Shown: piece by piece, positions 16,465-25,399 of the stretch | Position numbering within the stretch: position 1 is the first letter of the stretch | Layout of the letters: each line of letters begins with the position of its first letter | Assembly: GCF_964033635.1 (NCBI RefSeq) | Contig: NZ_OZ035533.1 | Span: 6,233,001 to 6,297,000 of the forward strand | Reading direction: 5' to 3' | Origin: Chitinophaga sp. MM2321 | GTDB taxonomy: Bacteria > Bacteroidota > Bacteroidia > Chitinophagales > Chitinophagaceae | Length of the DNA: 64,000 nt | Made by a program: the position numbers and the translations under genes | Notes under the pieces: model-generated | The model's database searches: none | What the model was told of the DNA's origin: nothing | What the model saw: only the letters and a program-made list of their open reading frames with translations

Positions 16465-18492
16465 TTATAGTGTTTCTTTGAGCCAGCTAAAGAATTCTCT
16501 TTGCCATGCGAGGGCGTTTTGTGGTTTCAGTACCCAGTGATTTTCTTCCGGGAAGTAGAGCAGTTTGCTTTTGATGCCTTTCAGCTGTGCCAGCTGGAAA
16601 GCCTGGAGGCCCTGTTCTACAGGTACCCTGTAGTCGATACCACCCTGAATGATCAGGATAGGCGTGTTCCATTTATTGGCGTATTCACTTGGGTTGAAAT
16701 GTTTGTAAGCATTGGCATTGGCGGAATCCCAGTAAGCGCCGATATCCCAGTTTGCGAACCAGAGTTCTTCCGTGGTGCCGTACCAGCTTTTCAGGTCGAA
16801 CAGGCCGTCATGCGCGATGAAAGTTTTAAAACGGTTTTCGTGTACCCCGGCCATCATGTATACAGAATATCCGCCATAGCTGGCGCCTACGGCACCAAGC
16901 CGGCTTTTATCTACATAACTTTCTTTGCTTACATCATCAATGGCGCTCAGGTAATCGCGAATGGGTTGTCCGCCCCAATCCTTACTGATAGCGGCATTCC
17001 ATTCAACGCCGTGGCCTGGCATGCCCCTTCTGTTGGGCGCTACTACAATATATCCCTGTGAAGCCATTAACTGGAAATTCCAGCGATAGGAATAAAACTG
17101 GGATAATGCAGCCTGTGGCCCACCCTGGCAATACAGCAGCGTAGGATATTTTTTGGCAGGGTCGAAATCGGGAGGGAAGATAACCCAGGTAAGCATCTCC
17201 TTACCATCGGTTGTTTTTACCCAACGCTTTTCCACTTTACACATGCCTATTTTATCGTAGGTGGCTTTGTTGACCTGGGTGAGAGCCTGCAGTGCGCCTG
17301 TCCGCAGATCTACTGTAAACAGCTCGGTGGCATGGTTCATATCCGTGCGGGATACCACCAGGGTATTGCCTGTTTGCGCTACGAAGCCGGTAATATCGAA
17401 GTCGCCGGTAGTAAGTTGGCGTATATGCTTCTCCGTTGTTTTCGCTACTTCTTTTTGCAGGGCTATTTCCAGCAGTTGTTCTGTTCCTTTTATAATGGCC
17501 AGGAAATGGATCTTTTTACCGTCGTTGCTGAAGCGTACCGCAGATACAGTACCATCCCAACCTTTGGTGACATTGGTTTTTACGCCGGTGGCGCGGTTGA
17601 GGATGATAATATCATTTTTATCTGCCTCATAACCATCGCGGGCCATACTTAACCAGGTGAGGTATTTACCATCCTTGCTGAAGGCGGGTGCTACATCGTA
17701 TCCCATCATGCCTTCGGAGAGGTTGCGGGTACTTTTGGTAGCGAGGTCGTATTCGTAAATATCGGTGTTGGTACTGAGGGCGTATTCTTTGCCGAATTTC
17801 TTCTTGCATACATACAGGATGCTTTTACCATCCTGGCTCCAGATCATATCTTCGGCGCCACCGGAGGGCATTTGCGGGCAGTCGTGCGGTTCATCTGCCA
17901 TAATATCTATCGGCGTACCTACTTCTCCGTTATTATAAGTGGCATAGAAAACGTGCTGGAACTTACCATCTTCCCAGGCATCCCAGTGACGATAGTTCAG
18001 GTTGTCATAGATCAGTACATTGGATTTGGGAAGATCAGGGTACACATCCACACCGGTGATCTTTTTTATTTTCACATCCCTGGAAAACAGGATGTGGGCG
18101 CCATCGGGAGAGATGCGGATATTCTGCATATCGCCGGTTACATTGGTTTTCTGTACCGGGTTGGAGCCATCGGTATTCATCTCCCACCACTGGCCTTTCA
18201 GAGAAAAGCCAACTTTGTTGCCTGGTAACACGGCTACATCGCCTTCAGCTTCCGGTGTTTGCGTGAGCTGTTGTGGAGTGCCGCCTGCAAGGGGAATGGA
18301 ATAGAGGTTTTTCTCGCTTTTATTATCTGCAATATTAACCTGGGATACGCTGTAGATAACGGTCTTGCCATCTGTACTCACTGCTTCTCCGCTCACCCGG
18401 CCCAATTGCCATAGCATTTCGGGTGTCATCTTGTTCTGGGCTGTAGCCATAGTAGAAATTAATAATCCTGTCAGTAAAAAAGGTTTATACAT
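16465..18492 (-). CDS. Secreted S9-family serine peptidase (DPP5-like)
   Basis: The 675-residue protein has a signal peptide (about residues 1-18, ATAQ), a seven-bladed TolB/WD40-type propeller (about 30-400) and a C-terminal alpha/beta-hydrolase domain. The catalytic triad can be placed: S538 in GASYGGY, D620 in GGIDYRVP and H652 in ENHWV. The size and order match periplasmic dipeptidyl-peptidase 5-like enzymes of Bacteroidota, which remove dipeptides from peptides in the periplasm; an acylaminoacyl peptidase is the alternative. The start at 18492 gives a clean signal peptide. A possible -7 element TACATTTA lies on the minus strand at 18526-18519. Confidence 0.88.
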   Translation of the reverse strand: MYKPFLLTGLLISTMATAQNKMTPEMLWQLGRVSGEAVSTDGKTVIYSVSQVNIADNKSEKNLYSIPLAGGTPQQLTQTPEAEGDVAVLPGNKVGFSLKGQWWEMNTDGSNPVQKTNVTGDMQNIRISPDGAHILFSRDVKIKKITGVDVYPDLPKSNVLIYDNLNYRHWDAWEDGKFQHVFYATYNNGEVGTPIDIMADEPHDCPQMPSGGAEDMIWSQDGKSILYVCKKKFGKEYALSTNTDIYEYDLATKSTRNLSEGMMGYDVAPAFSKDGKYLTWLSMARDGYEADKNDIIILNRATGVKTNVTKGWDGTVSAVRFSNDGKKIHFLAIIKGTEQLLEIALQKEVAKTTEKHIRQLTTGDFDITGFVAQTGNTLVVSRTDMNHATELFTVDLRTGALQALTQVNKATYDKIGMCKVEKRWVKTTDGKEMLTWVIFPPDFDPAKKYPTLLYCQGGPQAALSQFYSYRWNFQLMASQGYIVVAPNRRGMPGHGVEWNAAISKDWGGQPIRDYLSAIDDVSKESYVDKSRLGAVGASYGGYSVYMMAGVHENRFKTFIAHDGLFDLKSWYGTTEELWFANWDIGAYWDSANANAYKHFNPSEYANKWNTPILIIQGGIDYRVPVEQGLQAFQLAQLKGIKSKLLYFPEENHWVLKPQNALAWQREFFSWLKETL

Positions 18493-18534
18493 GAGCTGAA
18501 AGGTTGTTTTGGATCGTATAAATGTAGGAAGAAA

Positions 18535-18691
18535 TTGACCAGGATGGCCAGGATCACCAGGATTTTCCGGATGGGTGTTATGTTGTTTGGTTTTTGCGGG
18601 TAATTATTGCTGTTATTTATATGGTATTGATTAAATACTATAGCATGACACCCATCCGGAAAATCCTGGTGATCCTGGCCATCTTGGTCAA
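18535..18691. repeat. 48-base inverted repeat between divergent genes
   Basis: Arms at 18535-18582 and 18644-18691 match over 48 bases with two mismatches and surround a 61-base A/T-rich spacer. Right next to the right arm the ten bases ATCTTGGTCA are repeated in tandem (18681-18700), and the second copy supplies the TTG of the hflX promoter. The flanking genes are divergent, so this cannot be a terminator. It looks like an interspersed palindromic element. Confidence 0.75.
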
Positions 18692-18693
18692 TC

Positions 18694-18725
18694 TTGGTCA
18701 ATCCGGTAAATTGTAAGTATTTTTG
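18694..18725 (+). promoter_or_regulatory. Promoter of hflX
   Basis: TTG at 18694-18696 and TATTTTTG at 18718-18725 are separated by 21 bases and fit the Bacteroidota -33/-7 pattern. The -7 box ends 19 bases before the TTG codon at 18745, which makes any start upstream of it unlikely. Confidence 0.6.
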
Positions 18726-18744
18726 CACCAAATTTCGAAATACT

Positions 18745-19935
18745 TTGATTGAGAAAAAACAAGCGATTCAAAAAGAGGAAAGGGCTGTCATCGTAGGTGT
18801 TATTACGAAGGATCAAACGGAGCGCCAGGTACAGGAGTTCCTGGACGAGCTGATGTTCCTGGCAGAAACTGCCGGTGCAATTGCTGTCAAACGCTTTACC
18901 CAAAAGCTGGCGCATCCCGACAGGGCTACCTTTGTGGGTAAGGGAAAGCTGGAAGAAATCTTTCAGTTTATAGCAGGCAGAGATATATCACTGGTTATAT
19001 TTGACGATGAACTGACGGGTTCGCAGATCGCTAATATAGAAAAAGTATTGAAGGTAAAAGTGATTGACCGTAGTGACCTGATCCTGGATATTTTTGCCCG
19101 TCGTGCCCGCACGGCGCAGGCGAAGGTGCAGGTAGAGCTGGCGCAGTACCAATACATTTTACCGCGGTTGCGTGGTATGTGGAGCCACCTGGAACGCCAG
19201 GGAGGCGGTATTGGTAGCAGGGGCCCGGGTGAAGCGGAGATAGAAACGGATCGTCGTATCGTAAAAGATAAGATCTCCCTGTTGCGTAAACGCCTGGAGG
19301 AAATAGACAAGCAAGCCCTTACCCAGCGTAAGGAACGCGGTGAGTTTATCCGCGTGGCGCTGGTAGGTTATACCAACGTAGGCAAGAGTACTATCATGAA
19401 TATGCTCAGCAAGAGTGAGGTTTTTGCTGAAAATAAATTGTTTGCCACCCTGGATACCACCACCCGTAAAGTGGTATTTGAACAAACACCTTTCCTGTTA
19501 AGTGATACCGTAGGATTTATCCGCAAGTTGCCCCATCACCTGGTAGAGAGCTTCAAATCCACGCTGGATGAGGTACGCGAGAGTGATATCCTGCTGCACG
19601 TGGTAGATATTTCCCACCCGCAATATGAAGAACAGATAGAGGTCGTAAACCGTACACTACAGGACCTGAAAGCATTTGAGAAGCCTACCATTATGATCTT
19701 TAACAAGATGGATCTGTATGAAGCGAACACATTTGACCAGTGGCTGGAAGAAGGTGTAAAGCAGGATATGCTTGTTTCCCTGAAACAGAGCTGGGATCTG
19801 AAGACCCAGGGGAATACGGTATTTATAGCGGCGATTGAAAAAAGAAATCTTGAGGAGCTGCGGAAAAACATCATGGATAAGGTTACACAGCTTTATAAGG
19901 AACGGTTTCCTTATAAAACAGCATTTTTCTACTAA
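18745..19935 (+). CDS. hflX: HflX, ribosome-dissociating GTPase
   Basis: The product (396 residues from the TTG at 18745) has the HflX N-terminal domain with the glycine-rich GGGIGSRGPGE loop and a G domain with GYTNVGKST (G1), DTVGFIRKLPH (G3) and NKMD (G4). HflX splits stalled or hibernating ribosomes after stress. The frame is open further upstream to 18694, but that region contains the promoter; there is no ATG before residue 30, so TTG 18745 is the best start. The stop overlaps the start of the next gene by one base (TAATG). Confidence 0.93.
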   Translation: MIEKKQAIQKEERAVIVGVITKDQTERQVQEFLDELMFLAETAGAIAVKRFTQKLAHPDRATFVGKGKLEEIFQFIAGRDISLVIFDDELTGSQIANIEKVLKVKVIDRSDLILDIFARRARTAQAKVQVELAQYQYILPRLRGMWSHLERQGGGIGSRGPGEAEIETDRRIVKDKISLLRKRLEEIDKQALTQRKERGEFIRVALVGYTNVGKSTIMNMLSKSEVFAENKLFATLDTTTRKVVFEQTPFLLSDTVGFIRKLPHHLVESFKSTLDEVRESDILLHVVDISHPQYEEQIEVVNRTLQDLKAFEKPTIMIFNKMDLYEANTFDQWLEEGVKQDMLVSLKQSWDLKTQGNTVFIAAIEKRNLEELRKNIMDKVTQLYKERFPYKTAFFY

Positions 19936-20276
19936 TGGCTAAAACGTATTCCTGGTATAAACTGGATGAAGGCAGTTTACCGCTGGCCGAGCGTGAGATC
20001 AGTGTGCTGGAGGTAAATGGAAAAAAGATCTGCTGTGCCCGGCAGGGCGGCGCATTGTTTGCTTTTGCCTATAAATGTCCGCATGCCGGCGGCATGATGG
20101 CTGATGGTATCATAGATGCATCCGGTAATATTGTATGTCCCGTACACCGGTATAAGTTCAGTATGAAAAATGGCTATAATTGCAGCGGGGAAGGATATTA
20201 TCTCAAAACGTATCCGATAGAACAGCGGGAAGATGGCGCCTACCTGGGTATGGAGAAAACAGGCTGGTTGTGGTGA
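19935..20276 (+). CDS. Rieske-type [2Fe-2S] ferredoxin-like protein
   Basis: The 113-residue protein carries both halves of a Rieske cluster site: CPHAGG at about residue 50 and CPVHRYKF at about residue 70, so two cysteines and two histidines are in place. There is no signal peptide or membrane anchor, so it is a soluble cytoplasmic electron carrier, like small NirD or dioxygenase ferredoxin components. It is translationally coupled to hflX (one-base overlap), which suggests co-expression. No reductase or oxygenase partner is encoded nearby. Confidence 0.88.
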   Translation: MAKTYSWYKLDEGSLPLAEREISVLEVNGKKICCARQGGALFAFAYKCPHAGGMMADGIIDASGNIVCPVHRYKFSMKNGYNCSGEGYYLKTYPIEQREDGAYLGMEKTGWLW

Positions 20277-20346
20277 GGATTTTATCTTTTTGTTAAATAG
20301 TGGTTGCCGGTTTTCACTAACCAACGGATGCAAGTAACTTTTGCAT

Positions 20347-21996
20347 ATGCTACCCAAACCTACAGCTGTTACGTTACCTGTTGTTTTTACGGAAAAGCAG
20401 CTTTGTTTTTTCATGATCTTTTTGCTGGTACTGCTACAGTTCAGTGCCCTGCAAGTCCCTATCCTGGAGCCGGACGGCGCCCTCTACGCCGGTATTGCCA
20501 AAACAATGGTGCAAAAACATGATTATCTGAATCTGTTTGCCGACGGCCACGACTGGCTGGATAAGCCACATTTTCCTTTCTGGATGGCCGCGTTGAGCTT
20601 CCGTTTTTTTGGTTTTCATACCTGGTCTTACAAGTTGCCTGCTATCCTCTTCCTTTTATTGGGAGCGTGGTATACTTATAAATTTGCCTGGTCGCTTTAT
20701 GGTGAGCGTACTGCGCGCTGGGCGGTATGTATTATGCTGACGGCCGAGCACCTGGTTATTTCCAATAACGATGTGCGTGCAGAGCCCTATCTCACAGGTT
20801 TGATCATTGCGGGCGTTTATCATTTTTATAGGGGTATAGGTTTCCGTTGGTCCTATCATTTGTTCCTGGGCGCGCTTTTTACGGCCGCTGCTGTGATGAC
20901 GAAGGGAATGTTTGCCCTCGTGCCAGTTGGGGCGGCAATCGGCGGGCATTTGCTGTTTACACGCAACTGGCAGGAGATACTACAATGGAAATGGTTGATA
21001 GCGGCATTACTGACCTGTATATTCATTACACCGGAACTATATGCGCTTTACTGGCAATTTGATCTGCATCCTGAAAAGGTGGTATTCGGCACCACGGGCG
21101 TATCGGGCCTGCAATTCTTTTTCTGGGACAGCCAGTTCGGGCGCTTTATGAACACGGGTCCTATCAAAGGCGCCGGCGATCCCTTCTTCTTCTTTCATAC
21201 GCTCCTGTGGGCATTTCTGCCCTGGTCGGTGATGTTATACGCGGCGGTCATCATCTTCATAAAAAAATGGAAACAGCAACGGGAATATTTTTGTATCAGT
21301 GCTGCACTAGCCACATTTATACTGTTTTCCTTATCAAAATTCCAGTTGCCGCACTACCTGAATATCATTTTCCCCTTCTTTGCTATCCTTACCGCACAAT
21401 ATATACTGACACTGCACACCGATAAAGAGCTGCGTTTTTTCCGCGTAACACAGTATACAATCATTCTCCTGCTGGCTGCTGCCGGCGTGGTAATAGACCT
21501 GCTGTACAAACCCGCCATGGGCTACATCTGGCTGCTGCCGGTAGCAGCACTGATCCTTTTATACATTCTGTTGCATTACTGGCTGGATAAAACCACCAAA
21601 GCAGCTGTTTTTTATCGTACCGTAGCTATCAGTATTTTGCTGAATCTTTATCTGAACACGATCCTCTACCCGGATATGATGCAGTACCAGAGCGGCAGCG
21701 AGGCTGCCCTTTTTGCAAATACCGCACTCCCCGGAACCACTATCGGTATGTACAAAATGAATTCGTATGCTTTTGAATTTTATATGAAAGCGCCCGTCAC
21801 GCGAACAGATACGGTCAGCAACGGGGTTTTCTTCACCACCGCTGATGGTCTTTCCGAACTACAACAGCGGAGCTCCTGTACTATCATAAAATCATTTCCC
21901 AATTTTTATGTGAGTAAACTTGATTTACCTTTCATGAGAAAAGCCACCCGGGCAGGTACTCTGGGGGAAAATGTACTAATAACAGTAAAAAAGTAA
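20347..21996 (+). CDS. ArnT-like glycosyltransferase, GT39/GT83 type
   Basis: This polytopic membrane protein of 549 residues (ATG 20347; an in-frame TTG lies two codons before) has about 11-12 helices. The first loop has LEPDGALYAG, the acidic motif of dolichyl- or polyprenyl-phosphate-dependent glycosyltransferases, and WLDKPHFPFW is typical of the ArnT/PMT family. Such enzymes transfer a sugar from a lipid-phosphate donor to lipid A, cell-wall glycan or protein on the periplasmic side. The acceptor cannot be told from sequence. A hairpin follows its stop. Confidence 0.85.
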   Translation: MLPKPTAVTLPVVFTEKQLCFFMIFLLVLLQFSALQVPILEPDGALYAGIAKTMVQKHDYLNLFADGHDWLDKPHFPFWMAALSFRFFGFHTWSYKLPAILFLLLGAWYTYKFAWSLYGERTARWAVCIMLTAEHLVISNNDVRAEPYLTGLIIAGVYHFYRGIGFRWSYHLFLGALFTAAAVMTKGMFALVPVGAAIGGHLLFTRNWQEILQWKWLIAALLTCIFITPELYALYWQFDLHPEKVVFGTTGVSGLQFFFWDSQFGRFMNTGPIKGAGDPFFFFHTLLWAFLPWSVMLYAAVIIFIKKWKQQREYFCISAALATFILFSLSKFQLPHYLNIIFPFFAILTAQYILTLHTDKELRFFRVTQYTIILLLAAAGVVIDLLYKPAMGYIWLLPVAALILLYILLHYWLDKTTKAAVFYRTVAISILLNLYLNTILYPDMMQYQSGSEAALFANTALPGTTIGMYKMNSYAFEFYMKAPVTRTDTVSNGVFFTTADGLSELQQRSSCTIIKSFPNFYVSKLDLPFMRKATRAGTLGENVLITVKK

Positions 21997-22004
21997 TATG
22001 CTGA

Positions 22005-22030
22005 AACCTGCTATGGTAGCGGGTTATGTT
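22005..22030 (+). terminator. Terminator after the glycosyltransferase gene
   Basis: AACCTGCTA (22005-22013) pairs with TAGCGGGTT (22017-22025), including one G-U pair, around a three-base loop; ATGTTTT follows. It lies eight bases after the stop codon and separates the gene from the tRNA promoter. Confidence 0.55.
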
Positions 22031-22068
22031 TTCTGTTGAAATAAATTCTTAAAAAAAATGAAATAAGA

Positions 22069-22099
22069 TTTTGCAAAAATGAAAATTTGCCTATTTTTG
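22069..22099 (+). promoter_or_regulatory. Promoter of tRNA-Asn
   Basis: TTTTG (22069-22073) and TATTTTTG (22092-22099) are 18 bases apart and match the Bacteroidota promoter consensus; the -7 element is an exact fit. The tRNA begins 34 bases downstream. Confidence 0.6.
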
Positions 22100-22133
22100 C
22101 AATCCCAAATCACGCAAGCGATAAGGGAAACAC

Positions 22134-22207
22134 TCCTCCTTAGCTCAGTTGGTTAGAGCATCTGACTGTTAATCAGAGGGTCGCTGGTTCAAGTCCAGCA
22201 GGGGGAG
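22134..22207 (+). tRNA. tRNA-Asn (GTT)
   Basis: A full cloverleaf can be drawn: 7-base acceptor stem TCCTCCT with AGGGGGA (one T-G pair), D arm GCTCAGTTGGTTAGAGC, anticodon stem TCTGA/TCAGA with loop CTGTTAA (anticodon GTT at 22168-22170), and T arm GCTGG/CCAGC with loop TTCAAGT. The discriminator base is G and CCA is not encoded. A perfect terminator follows. Confidence 0.97.
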
Positions 22208-22218
22208 CACACTAGACG

Positions 22219-22250
22219 GGTCCGCAGCAATGCGGACCTTTTTGTTTTTA
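22219..22250 (+). terminator. Rho-independent terminator after tRNA-Asn
   Basis: GGTCCGCA (22219-22226) and TGCGGACC (22231-22238) form a perfect eight-base stem with a GCAA tetraloop, followed by TTTTTGTTTTT. Confidence 0.9.
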
Positions 22251-22429
22251 GTCACTTCGAAAGCCTGGTTATTTCTAGTGATAAGCGTGAACACTTCATT
22301 GCGCATCTACCCATCTACCTGTTATTCAATTCCCGATGTTTTTGTTGCGTATACTATTAATACTCATTATCGATTTCTATGTTTATTTTTAATTAGTTTC
22401 GATTTCAGACTTTCTATCCAGATGTAATT

Positions 22430-24223
22430 ATGTTTGATATAAATAAATTTTTAAATATTAATCCAAACGTTGATGACTTATTAAATAAGGGTATTAGCCA
22501 TATAACGGAAGCTTACCACGATTCAATTAAAGCGGGTAAAAACTCGTATGCTTATGATGCACATACATACCATACCAAGGTGCCTCCTCAGGGTATCGAA
22601 ATATTAATTAAATACTATACAAAAGAGAATGATGTAGTGCTGGACCCTTTTTGTGGTTCAGGAATGACGGGGCTAGCCGCTATAAGACAAAATCGCCATG
22701 TTATTCTTTCAGATCTTTCGCCGGCAGCGGTTTTTATTGCGAAGAATTTTACAGCTACCTATTCTGTTGAAGCATATAAAAAAGCAATTGATGATATTCT
22801 GAAACAATTGGCTTCTTTAGAAAAAGAACTTTATACAACACAATGTGCAAAATGTGCTCAACCAACAATTCAAAATTATACAGTTTGGAGCTATGGTTTA
22901 ATTTGTAATGAATGCAATGAGGAATTTATTTTGTGGGATGTTGCCAGAGACGAAAAGCCTTCCTATAAAGAAAGTAAAATTCTCTCTCAGTTTCAATGCC
23001 CTAATTGCCATAAAGTAATAAAGAAGGGTAAGCTTAAAAGAACGAAATTAAATCCGGTGTCAATTGGCTATAAGTGCTGTGAGAAAGGGTTGAAAGATAC
23101 TGTACACGTTCCTACAGCGCAGGATTTTAAAGCACTACAGGAAATAAATACCATTAAGATTAATAAATGGTATCCGAAAAATAAATTCCCTTCAGGTGTA
23201 AATACCGGTCAATTGATTAATCATGGATTAGATTCAATTGACAAAATATATACGCATAGAGCTTTGATCGCATTAGCTGAGATTTGGGATAGTTGTATAA
23301 ACTATAAGGTAGCAGCACTCAGACCATTATTAATGTGGACATTTACGTCATTGTATCAACGGGTATCTGTTCTATCTGAATTTAGATTTTGGGGAGGAAG
23401 TAGTAATACAGCAAATTATAATGTTCCTCAAATAATGAATGAACAGAATGTATTTAAAACATTCAAAAGAAAGGCGAATACTATTGTTCTCCACCTGGAT
23501 GAAATAAAACAGCATCTTTCAAAAAAACATATTAGCGTTGGAAGCGCAACGGATCTAAGTCATATACCAGATAACTCAATAGACTATATTTTTACGGACC
23601 CTCCTTTTGGCTCTAATATTAACTATTCAGAAATGAACTTTCTTTGGGAAAGTTGGCTACAGGTATTTACGGATAATACGAAGGAGGCTATTGTAAATAA
23701 AGTACAAGGTAAAGGGGTACAAGACTATAAAGCATTAATGACTACTAGTTTTAGTGAGATGCACCGGGTTTTGAAGAACGATTCCTGGTTGACCGTTGTA
23801 TTTCATAACTCTTCAGGAAAAGTTTGGGACGCCATTAGAAATTCTTTGTATGACGCAGGGTTCTTTATAAGTGATGCCCATATTTTTGATAAAGAACATG
23901 GAACATTTAAAATGTTTGTTTCAGATAATGCTGTTGGGTATGATTTGATTTTACACTGTCAGAAGAATGACTTATTGGTAGGACATGCGGTAGTAGAAAA
24001 GTCTATTGAAGATTTTGTCAGGGAAATGATGAAGAAATCTGATTATGTTTTTAGCTTTATACATGTTGAACGCAATCCTGAAACAAACTTTAGAAAGTTA
24101 TATTCAGAATGGATCGCTCATCAAATTGTGAGTAATAATATTAATATTTCATTCGATAATTTTAGAAATATTGTATCAAAAATAATTGAACATGCCAAGA
24201 CCGAGAACGCTAGCTGCCTTTAA
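22430..24223 (+). CDS. DNA methyltransferase of a restriction-modification pair
   Basis: The 597-residue protein has the S-adenosylmethionine motif LDPFCGSGMTG (from D72) near the N-terminus and the catalytic motif TDPPFGSN (D390) in the C-terminal half, so it is an amino-methyltransferase (N6-adenine or N4-cytosine) of the DPPF type. Between them lie zinc-ribbon-like cysteine pairs (CAKC, CNEC and CPNC), probably part of the target-recognition region. The gene is A/T-rich compared with its neighbours and lies just after tRNA-Asn, which suggests horizontal arrival. It overlaps the next gene, a putative nuclease, by 32 bases. The recognition sequence cannot be deduced. Confidence 0.88.
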   Translation: MFDINKFLNINPNVDDLLNKGISHITEAYHDSIKAGKNSYAYDAHTYHTKVPPQGIEILIKYYTKENDVVLDPFCGSGMTGLAAIRQNRHVILSDLSPAAVFIAKNFTATYSVEAYKKAIDDILKQLASLEKELYTTQCAKCAQPTIQNYTVWSYGLICNECNEEFILWDVARDEKPSYKESKILSQFQCPNCHKVIKKGKLKRTKLNPVSIGYKCCEKGLKDTVHVPTAQDFKALQEINTIKINKWYPKNKFPSGVNTGQLINHGLDSIDKIYTHRALIALAEIWDSCINYKVAALRPLLMWTFTSLYQRVSVLSEFRFWGGSSNTANYNVPQIMNEQNVFKTFKRKANTIVLHLDEIKQHLSKKHISVGSATDLSHIPDNSIDYIFTDPPFGSNINYSEMNFLWESWLQVFTDNTKEAIVNKVQGKGVQDYKALMTTSFSEMHRVLKNDSWLTVVFHNSSGKVWDAIRNSLYDAGFFISDAHIFDKEHGTFKMFVSDNAVGYDLILHCQKNDLLVGHAVVEKSIEDFVREMMKKSDYVFSFIHVERNPETNFRKLYSEWIAHQIVSNNINISFDNFRNIVSKIIEHAKTENASCL

Positions 24224-25163
24224 TGAAGATGAGAAAGCATTAATTCAAAAGTATTTAGGAATCAAGGTTGCTCATATGATGGGACGGAAGTTGGAAGAAG
24301 GCGACTGGTCGTATGTCTATTGCAAAGCAAAGGGCATTGCGGAAAGAGGCTGGAGTAATTTGGATATTGATATCATTTACAATAATATAGGGCTTGAACA
24401 TAAAATGTTGTGCTATCGTTCAGGTTTAGATTTGGCAAATGCATACGGGACTACAGCAATGCACCCCTCATTAACCCGTTCAATAAGGATACCTGATACC
24501 AAAGACCCTAACGAAGCAATGGCTAATTTATTAACGCAATATGCCGAGTTGGTTAGAAATAGAAGGGATAAGGTAGCCATGCAGAATAAATCGGACCTTG
24601 CTGTTGATATGCGAACAGGTTGGTTATTGTGGCAGGAATCATTAAGACAGTTTCTCTATTTCGAGGAAGAAATGTTGGAGCCGGATCCGTCAGAGTATGT
24701 TGCAGAATGGAAAGAAACAATTGGAGGGGGAAGCCGGAAGAAAAGTGTGAACTTATGGATTTATGAGAAAGAAACAGGAAAGAAAAGATATTCAATAACA
24801 ACAAGTGCCGGCGCTAAAATACAACCCTATTTTGACGTTCCTCCACCGACAGATCCCAATGTTTATCTATTTACCGTTATAGGAGAAAATATAAGAGCCG
24901 GCTACACGCGCATCTGGCTAACTGATAATACTTTCAACGAACTAACCAGGGTTTTAGCTACTACTGACGCTGATATTATCAGTGATAGACTCGTTGAAGT
25001 TTGTTCGTCTATTGAAGCAAAGGAAGAGACGGACCCTTTAACACACATCGAAGACGGCGTTAGTCTTGAAATAAGAGAGGATGCCTATAAATTGCTCATT
25101 GAAAGCGTAAAGGGCGTCAGTGATGAGCATAGTATGAAGCTTGTTTTGGCGCAAATTAAATAG
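24192..25163 (+). CDS. Putative type II restriction endonuclease, PD-(D/E)xK type
   Basis: The protein (323 residues from ATG 24192; a TTG two codons earlier is less likely) has no family that I can name. It contains LDIDIIYNNIGLEHKML, in which an aspartate (D58 or D60) is followed by E69-H-K71; this spacing fits a PD-(D/E)xK nuclease core. The N-terminal helix region and the basic segment KESGGGSRKK-like near residue 175 could contact DNA. It overlaps the methyltransferase gene by 32 bases, so the methylase is made first. The base composition matches the methylase and differs from the chromosome. The assignment as the partner nuclease is from context plus the weak motif. Confidence 0.65.
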   Translation: MPRPRTLAAFNEDEKALIQKYLGIKVAHMMGRKLEEGDWSYVYCKAKGIAERGWSNLDIDIIYNNIGLEHKMLCYRSGLDLANAYGTTAMHPSLTRSIRIPDTKDPNEAMANLLTQYAELVRNRRDKVAMQNKSDLAVDMRTGWLLWQESLRQFLYFEEEMLEPDPSEYVAEWKETIGGGSRKKSVNLWIYEKETGKKRYSITTSAGAKIQPYFDVPPPTDPNVYLFTVIGENIRAGYTRIWLTDNTFNELTRVLATTDADIISDRLVEVCSSIEAKEETDPLTHIEDGVSLEIREDAYKLLIESVKGVSDEHSMKLVLAQIK

Positions 25164-25292
25164 TTTTCTGTTTGTAACTAATTTTAAATCAATTACTTAG
25201 TGATAATCTTGTAGCCTTTATAAATGGAGCTCAGTATATGGTTAGTTGAAGTTCAAATTGGAGTGAAAATGAACTACAAAATACCTCTTGGC

Positions 25293-25315
25293 GAGCTATA
25301 TTTTAAATATAGCTC
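25293..25315. repeat. Perfect 11-base palindrome after the restriction gene
   Basis: GAGCTATATTT and AAATATAGCTC flank a single T, and seven A residues follow. It lies 130 bases after the putative endonuclease. The rest of the gap (25164-25399) is A/T-rich without a clear gene. It could be a terminator for the minus-strand hxlR-like gene (the A-run reads as T on that strand only upstream of the stem, so the fit is poor) or a protein-binding palindrome. Confidence 0.5.
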
Positions 25316-25399
25316 AAAAAAATGCCTAATGTAGCTCATATATGAATTTGCAGTAAACACGTATTTCTAGCTTCCGGGTAGTACACCGACCCGCTCCTG

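Noticed and set aside
22230..22427. Short plus-strand frame between tRNA-Asn and the methylase gene
   Set aside because: It overlaps the tRNA terminator, and its composition looks random.
22276..25206. Nine-base direct repeat TAGTGATAA at 22276-22284 and 25198-25206 flanking the methylase-nuclease pair
   Set aside because: Nine bases in A/T-rich DNA is weak, and no other sign of a transposition target duplication is present.
25223..25258. AGCTCAG...GGTTAG...GTTCAAAT resembling pieces of tRNA-Asn downstream of the restriction pair, as if an att site
   Set aside because: The pieces are only 22 bases apart, lack an anticodon arm, and no integrase gene is visible; a chance match is more likely.
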